Assembly (NCBI GenBank): GCA_025642075.2
Contig: JAODUO010000156.1
Location: forward strand, 248,001 to 312,000
Reading direction: 5' to 3'
Source: Ridgeia piscesae
Taxonomy: Eukaryota > Annelida > Polychaeta > Sabellida > Siboglinidae
DNA length: 64,000 nucleotides
In this document: in pieces, positions 62,817 to 64,000 of the stretch
Layout of the letters: each line of letters starts with the position of its first letter
Position numbering within the stretch: the first letter of the stretch is position 1
Position numbers and translations under genes: made by a program
The notes under the pieces: model-generated
Database searches by the model: none
Told to the model about the DNA's origin: nothing
What the model saw: the letters and a program-made list of their open reading frames with translations, nothing else

Positions 62817-63913
62817 ATATAAATATGCCGACATGGTTTTCTATGTCAAATATTGTTTCTACATTTTAACATTCTGGGAGGGCAGAAAGAATTAGGGTAT
62901 TTTTATGAATATGTAAATTGAGGCATAGTGTTTAACAATGTGTGGTTTATGCTACAAGTCAATGCAGGGTCAGAGGGTGCCTCCGGGGCATTCTTCTCTG
63001 CAGGAAGTGGCTAACCTATCACAACAGGGTCACCATCTGCACCCTCTCAAAGTCACCTTCTACACCCCTCTGCAATCACAACATACTCCCTGGGGTAGGG
63101 GAAGTTAATCTATCCAATCACCCATATTTGCCCAGCGTTATAAGAAAAACAATTTCCCTGCTCAATGCCATCTTTGTCTCTAGCATGAATAAAGAAGCAC
63201 GTCACCCACCAACCAGCCCCATTTATCCACCATTGTAAATGATCGGACGGTTAGTATCTCAAAAAGGTTGGCTTGACACCCAGATGAGTTCAAACCTGGG
63301 ATTCTGATTATGTGGCTGTAGTCACATCTCCATTGCTCGTATCCAATCACGTGAAATATCCTGTCTTGACATCCAGAGGCATGTATACCCAGGATTCTGG
63401 TCGTGTGGCCAGTCACATGATTGGTGAAGTAGCTGGCCCCGGACCACATCCATCTGTAAGACAACCTGGTCTTGCATCCTGTTCACAGGCTCTCAGAGCT
63501 GCCCCCAAAGAAATCTGCCCAGACTGACGCATTTTTGCCATGATACATTTGATGCACTTTACTACATGAATTCTTGTGTTCTGTCATAAATGTTGACTAT
63601 TAAATGATACAAACATACTTGTACAGATATTCCCGTAACCGTTAAGTATCTTATACAGTTCTCTTCTCACAATTTCCGTAATAGTCCACAGACAAGATCT
63701 GACAGCATACCCACTGAAATAAATCTTATTTGTTCTGACTCTGACTTCGACCCACAGGGTGGTGGACCTCGGTTCTTGCGTTACGACTGCGCTGTTGCTG
63801 GAACCCGTCGCGGTTGGATGCTAATGCACCCCGGTCGTCTGACCCACTTCCATGAGGGCATGCCCGTTACCAAGGGAACCAGATACATCATGGTCTCGTT
63901 CGTCGACCCATAA
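28964..63913 (+). CDS. PLOD: Procollagen-lysine 2-oxoglutarate 5-dioxygenase (lysyl hydroxylase), 20 exons
   Basis: Hydroxylates lysine in collagen X-Lys-Gly in the endoplasmic reticulum, using Fe(II), 2-oxoglutarate, O2 and ascorbate. Twenty exons with GT-AG borders and matching phases sum to 2,178 nt, 725 residues, against 727 for human PLOD1. Residues 1-22 are a signal peptide. The N-terminal glycosyltransferase-like region has [12 protein letters not shown] (about 45-56) and FVDSYD (about 97-102), an acidic motif of the family. The central region carries CQSC and [18 protein letters not shown]. The C-terminal dioxygenase has [14 protein letters not shown] with iron ligands His654 and Asp656, GRLTHFHEG with His706, and TRY with Arg716 for 2-oxoglutarate. 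No KDEL is present, as in vertebrate PLODs. Exon 2 start is chosen because only the acceptor at 34,196 keeps phase with exon 1. Three exons (2, 13, 19) abut minisatellites that duplicate their splice acceptors. Confidence 0.95.
29930..30450. repeat. Foldback repeat unit 1 in intron 1
   Basis: Contains inverted arms at about 30,085-30,190 and 30,298-30,390 (shared ACAATCTGTATAAAAAACAT-type sequence and its complement). It is bounded by CCATGGCAATAAAGAAAATGGCCGCC on the left and a GGCCGTCAAAG element on the right. Confidence 0.7.
30640..31130. repeat. Foldback repeat unit 2 in intron 1
   Basis: Direct, diverged copy of unit 1: it again has CCATGGTAACC and AAATGGCCGCC at the left and GGCCGTCAAAGC at the right, with inverted inner arms (ACTACAACGAGATATTTG and complement-like sequence near 30,980). 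Confidence 0.65.
31317..31700 (-). pseudogene. Possible hAT transposase fragment
   Basis: Minus-strand frames include [17 protein letters not shown] and, in another frame, [16 protein letters not shown]. These faintly resemble the hAT/DUF4371 region (GQGYDGA... then HC..H.LNL..VDA). It lies downstream of a hAT-family 5' region at 32,133-33,055 on the same strand. Weak; it may be chance. Confidence 0.25.
32133..33055 (-). mobile_element. hAT-family remnant, 5' part, inverted relative to the copy at 58 kb
   Basis: About 800 bp is the reverse complement of roughly 58,130-58,760, which lies inside a CAGGGGTTGACAA-ended element. It includes a minus-strand frame (32,498-32,133) starting [19 protein letters not shown], whose equivalent in the other copy is disrupted. 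This looks like the promoter and first coding exon of the parent transposon. Confidence 0.6.
33985..34210. repeat. 43-bp minisatellite spanning the exon 2 splice acceptor
   Basis: About six copies of a unit containing TGTTCTTGTGGCAG followed by GGGTTCAGGTCTTG. The last copy is the authentic 3' splice site and first 14 bases of exon 2 (34,197-34,210). Upstream copies repeat the same acceptor. Confidence 0.9.
34197..34285 (+). CDS. PLOD: PLOD exon 2
   Basis: Encodes [20 protein letters not shown], the family N-terminal motif. Acceptor TGGCAG at 34,191-34,196 gives two bases to complete the codon begun in exon 1; the alternative CAG at 34,204 would break phase. Donor GTATGT. Intron 2 (34,286-39,143) contains a dispersed repeat, a Penelope-like remnant, two repeat arrays and a TTTG microsatellite; 36,560-37,985 and 38,125-38,900 show nothing recognisable. 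Confidence 0.88.
34600..35480. repeat. Diverged dispersed repeat, copy 1
   Basis: Alignable in direct orientation with 47,030-47,830: shared AAAATCCTCTG(T)(T/A)GCATAC, TCCATTGAGAAC-like, GGCCGAT and GGGACTTTATGAAT-type blocks in the same order. No ORF of note. Confidence 0.55.
35833..36205 (-). pseudogene. Penelope-like element, GIY-YIG end
   Basis: On the minus strand, [18 protein letters not shown] (about 36,150-36,205) matches the GIY-YIG endonuclease region typical of Penelope-like retroelements. [10 protein letters not shown] (about 36,010) and [19 protein letters not shown] (about 35,850-35,910) match the usual C-terminal blocks. Several stops and frameshifts separate them. The reverse transcriptase part is not present. 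Confidence 0.7.
36286..36555. repeat. 45/48-bp minisatellite, about 5.5 copies
   Basis: Units of 48 or 45 bp with GTCCTGGAGGACCTTAA and TGCCCGTCCTCTTTC. Length differences are exactly three bases, so one frame stays open (repeating [12 protein letters not shown]). Intronic. Confidence 0.92.
37989..38120. repeat. TTTG tetranucleotide microsatellite
   Basis: Pure (TTTG)n, about 33 units, in intron 2. Confidence 0.98.
38905..39135. repeat. TG-rich repeat before exon 3
   Basis: Irregular copies of GTGTGTGTTAACTGTGTGTG-like units ending just before the exon 3 acceptor; the unit does not include exon sequence. Confidence 0.8.
39144..39280 (+). CDS. PLOD: PLOD exon 3
   Basis: Encodes [13 protein letters not shown] through LVVMFVD, ending in phase 2 (donor GTGAGA). 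The acidic VDSYD motif straddles this junction. Confidence 0.93.
39349..40381. mobile_element. 1-kb MITE-like repeat, copy 1
   Basis: Ends are inverted versions of each other: GCCGTATTGTCCCTAATAGAC at the left and TATTAAGGACAATACGGTAT at the right. A direct copy lies at 44,376-45,424. No coding capacity is seen; it fills most of intron 3. Confidence 0.75.
40712..40826 (+). CDS. PLOD: PLOD exon 4
   Basis: Encodes [14 protein letters not shown] through [16 protein letters not shown], phase 0 at donor GTAGTG. Intron 4 (40,827-42,116) holds only a short hairpin. Confidence 0.93.
41179..41226. repeat. Hairpin in intron 4
   Basis: ACAGCCTTCTTCAGCG pairs with CGCTGAAGAAGGCTGT around an AACTGAAATTCAGTC centre; one mismatch overall. 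Confidence 0.8.
42117..42168 (+). CDS. PLOD: PLOD exon 5
   Basis: Short exon, [17 protein letters not shown], ending in phase 1 at donor GTGGGT. Intron 5 (42,169-43,144) shows no feature. Confidence 0.88.
43145..43257 (+). CDS. PLOD: PLOD exon 6
   Basis: Encodes [17 protein letters not shown] and [17 protein letters not shown], the conserved DQLFYTK motif of the transferase-like domain. Donor GTGAGT. Intron 6 (43,258-43,872) shows no feature. Confidence 0.94.
43873..43936 (+). CDS. PLOD: PLOD exon 7
   Basis: Encodes [21 protein letters not shown], phase 1 at donor GTACGA. Confidence 0.92.
44376..45424. mobile_element. 1-kb MITE-like repeat, copy 2
   Basis: Direct, diverged copy of 39,349-40,381 with the same ends (CATTGTCCCTAATAGACGC and GGGACAATACGGTAT). 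Located in intron 7. Confidence 0.75.
45826..45923 (+). CDS. PLOD: PLOD exon 8
   Basis: Encodes [20 protein letters not shown] and [11 protein letters not shown], matching the conserved HGNGP motif. Donor GTCAGT. Intron 8 (45,924-46,372) shows only short TAGACAC repeats at its end. Confidence 0.94.
46373..46474 (+). CDS. PLOD: PLOD exon 9
   Basis: Encodes [14 protein letters not shown] and CQSC, ending DLEGIK at donor GTAGGA, which keeps phase 0 with exon 10. Confidence 0.92.
46753..46884 (+). CDS. PLOD: PLOD exon 10
   Basis: Encodes [20 protein letters not shown] through IDIIIHYA; donor GTGAGT. Intron 10 holds a diverged dispersed repeat and a foldback. Confidence 0.94.
47030..47530. repeat. 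Diverged dispersed repeat, copy 2
   Basis: Direct partner of 34,600-35,480; similarity may continue patchily to about 47,830. Confidence 0.5.
47698..48188. repeat. Foldback in intron 10
   Basis: Arms 47,698-47,835 and 48,055-48,188 are inverted: GTTCTGATTGG, GAGCTTTCTTTTGATACC and GTAAATTCATTCATC recur as complements. Confidence 0.8.
48305..48426 (+). CDS. PLOD: PLOD exon 11
   Basis: Encodes [19 protein letters not shown] through TARNRAL, phase 2 at donor GTAAGT. Intron 11 is filled largely by a Kolobok-like element. Confidence 0.94.
48677..48745. repeat. Perfect 30-bp hairpin
   Basis: Arm 48,677-48,706, 9-base loop GCTGAAAGT, arm 48,716-48,745, no mismatches. It ends one base before the TTAA flank of the next element. 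Confidence 0.95.
48992..49237 (+). pseudogene. Possible N-terminus of a transposon accessory protein
   Basis: An 81-codon acidic frame, [20 protein letters not shown]..., ending at RVENTVW before the frame is lost. The pattern resembles the start of invertebrate P2X7-like zinc-domain proteins found in mobile elements, whose next residues would be a cysteine cluster. Only a fragment; tentative. Confidence 0.35.
49805..50050. repeat. 250-bp direct repeat, copy 1
   Basis: Shares GGCTTCCACTGCCCTCGTGT and AGAAATCTACTTTGTGATTT with 50,768-51,020. Confidence 0.85.
50768..51020. repeat. 250-bp direct repeat, copy 2
   Basis: Partner of 49,805-50,050, same orientation, diverged. Confidence 0.85.
51320..51525 (-). 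pseudogene. THAP zinc-finger domain, frameshifted
   Basis: Minus strand: [14 protein letters not shown] (two cysteines) near 51,520, a frameshift, then [23 protein letters not shown] and VLCEVHF (final C-x2-H). This is the C2CH THAP layout with the HxFPK-like block. Typical of Kolobok- and P-type transposases. Confidence 0.7.
52055..52156 (+). CDS. PLOD: PLOD exon 12
   Basis: Encodes [20 protein letters not shown] and LQMLIERN, phase 2. The donor reads GTTACT, a poor match to consensus, but phase and homology both require it. Confidence 0.88.
52461..52824. repeat. 28-bp minisatellite spanning the exon 13 splice acceptor
   Basis: Thirteen copies of TTGTAG followed by ATCTGTCATTGCCCCGATGG and TG. 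The last copy is the real acceptor (52,795-52,800) and the first 24 to 26 bases of exon 13. Eleven of the twelve upstream copies keep a usable-looking TGTAG acceptor. Confidence 0.95.
52801..52926 (+). CDS. PLOD: PLOD exon 13
   Basis: Encodes [35 protein letters not shown]; phase 2 at donor GTGTGT. Its first 26 bases are the last minisatellite unit. Homology to VIAPL...LWSNFWG of other PLODs fixes the frame and start. Confidence 0.92.
53050..54265. repeat. 1.2-kb foldback palindrome in intron 13
   Basis: Two arms of about 600 bp, centred near 53,680, diverged but alignable end to end: TACAAAATGTGTTCA, CTACAGCATGCTAGGGACAT and CATTTCCAATGATG recur as complements. Each arm itself contains three degenerate tandem units of about 140-200 bp. 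Confidence 0.88.
54673..54805 (+). CDS. PLOD: PLOD exon 14
   Basis: Encodes [20 protein letters not shown] through [13 protein letters not shown]; donor GTACTT. Confidence 0.94.
55064..55177 (+). CDS. PLOD: PLOD exon 15
   Basis: Encodes [20 protein letters not shown] and [16 protein letters not shown]; donor GTGAGT. Confidence 0.95.
55575..56470. repeat. 0.9-kb foldback in intron 15
   Basis: Outer arms 55,575-55,800 and 56,225-56,468 (GGTGCTACAACATGCTAAAT, GGCTACATG and TTTGTAGATACATGTATGTA blocks as complements). Inner arms lie near 55,890-55,985 and 56,045-56,130. A TA microsatellite sits at 56,180-56,232. Confidence 0.85.
56536..56604 (+). CDS. PLOD: PLOD exon 16
   Basis: Encodes [20 protein letters not shown]; donor GTAAGA. 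Confidence 0.93.
56866..57640. repeat. 33- to 35-bp minisatellite in intron 16
   Basis: About 23 copies of TTTTAGTTCTTATAACTATT plus GGGTAGAAGGGTG, with a TATAACTG variant in the second half. It ends 24 bp before exon 17 but does not contain exon sequence. Every unit carries a pyrimidine-poor TTTTAG. Confidence 0.95.
57664..57768 (+). CDS. PLOD: PLOD exon 17
   Basis: Encodes [20 protein letters not shown] and [14 protein letters not shown]; donor GTAAGA. Confidence 0.95.
57987..59257. mobile_element. hAT-like non-autonomous element, 1.27 kb
   Basis: Ends CAGGGGTTGACAAT and ATTGTCAACCCCTG are inverted, flanked by the direct repeat ATGTT (57,982-57,986 and 59,258-59,262). The TIR style is hAT-like; a 5-bp duplication fits a known hAT subgroup. 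The left half is related, in reverse, to 32,133-33,055. No intact ORF. Confidence 0.75.
59458..59604 (+). CDS. PLOD: PLOD exon 18
   Basis: Encodes [20 protein letters not shown] through VFTGYYSE; donor GTAAGA. The YENVPT.DIH motif is conserved in all lysyl hydroxylases. Confidence 0.95.
59649..61010. mobile_element. hAT-type MITE, 1.36 kb, with 8-bp target duplication
   Basis: Starts CAGAGCC and ends GCTCTA, flanked by ATTCAAGC (59,641-59,648) and ATTCAAGG (61,011-61,018), 7 of 8 matching. Subterminal sequence is rich in TTACTTTACT-AAGTA, inverted at the two ends. No coding capacity. Confidence 0.75.
61030..61460. repeat. 35-bp minisatellite in intron 18
   Basis: About 12 copies of CAGTTCAGGTCACCCTCAGT plus GATACAGCCACCTCG, diverged. 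Confidence 0.93.
61718..62433. repeat. 34-bp minisatellite spanning the exon 19 splice acceptor
   Basis: About 21 copies of GGCTCGGGCCATCATGAACT plus TTGTGTTATTTATA. The last copy supplies the real acceptor TTTATAG (62,403-62,409) and the first 21-24 bases of exon 19. A TTTGGATTGTAATG variant recurs at 61,865, 62,035 and 62,239, spacings of 5 and 6 units, showing block duplication. Confidence 0.95.
62410..62535 (+). CDS. PLOD: PLOD exon 19
   Basis: Encodes [20 protein letters not shown] and [15 protein letters not shown], the iron-binding His654-x-Asp656. Donor GTGGGT. Its first bases are the last minisatellite unit. Intron 19 holds a TA microsatellite (62,720-62,815) and no gene. Confidence 0.95.
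62720..62815. repeat. TA microsatellite
   Basis: Interrupted (TA)n tracts in intron 19. Confidence 0.95.
63758..63913 (+). CDS. PLOD: PLOD exon 20 and stop
   Basis: Encodes [29 protein letters not shown] with iron ligand His706, and [12 protein letters not shown] with Arg716, then TAA at 63,911. The 3' UTR begins at 63,914 and runs off the window; no polyadenylation signal is visible before 64,000. Confidence 0.96.
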   Translation, partial: GGGPRFLRYDCAVAGTRRGWMLMHPGRLTHFHEGMPVTKGTRYIMVSFVDP

Positions 63914-64000
63914 GCATGACAGTAGCTTAGTCGTAGTTATTGCTGTGATTGTCATGTGTCAAGGTCACCTAGACAGTTACGCTCCACTTGATATTGAAAA

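Overview
This is a piece of animal nuclear genome: AT-rich, intron-bearing, and crowded with transposons, foldback sequences, microsatellites and minisatellites. The one intact host gene is a 20-exon procollagen-lysine hydroxylase (PLOD). Gene style and repeat load fit a marine invertebrate or invertebrate chordate (mollusc and cephalochordate are both plausible). The species cannot be fixed from the sequence alone.

Positions 1-28,121 are a graveyard of mobile elements. A decayed Ty3/gypsy retrotransposon on the minus strand (2,675-5,035 and 15,553-15,881) is split inside its reverse transcriptase by a 10.5-kb Maverick/Polinton-type element (5,036-15,552). The insertion has terminal inverted repeats and a near-perfect 6-bp target duplication (CACAGT/CACAAT). 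The Polinton carries a capsid-protein fragment, a frameshifted adenovirus-type protease, a broken packaging ATPase, a heavily broken protein-primed-type family B DNA polymerase with N-terminal C2H2 fingers, and three small ORFs, one of them RPA-like. No Polinton integrase was found. After it come a 270-bp CT tract, a dispersed repeat interrupted by a non-LTR reverse transcriptase fragment, a 1.3-kb domain of shifting simple repeats, a 32-bp minisatellite, and a 5.9-kb DNA transposon with 295-bp TIRs (22,181-28,121) holding a broken XPG/PIN-nuclease transposase gene (Academ-like, tentative).

Positions 28,964-63,913 hold PLOD. Exon phases are consistent throughout and give a 725-residue protein with signal peptide, glycosyltransferase-like N-terminal region and the complete Fe(II)/2-oxoglutarate site. 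Its introns contain a Penelope-like remnant, two copies of a 1-kb MITE-like repeat, a Kolobok-like TTAA element with a THAP domain, two hAT-like elements with target duplications, several foldbacks (the largest about 1.2 kb) and many minisatellites.

The most unusual observation is that at three PLOD exons (2, 13 and 19) the minisatellite unit itself contains the 3' splice site plus the first 14 to 26 exon bases. Tandem amplification has therefore created ranks of decoy splice acceptors that run right up to the real exon. Unit lengths of 43, 28 and 34 bp are not multiples of three, so use of the neighbouring decoy would change the reading frame.
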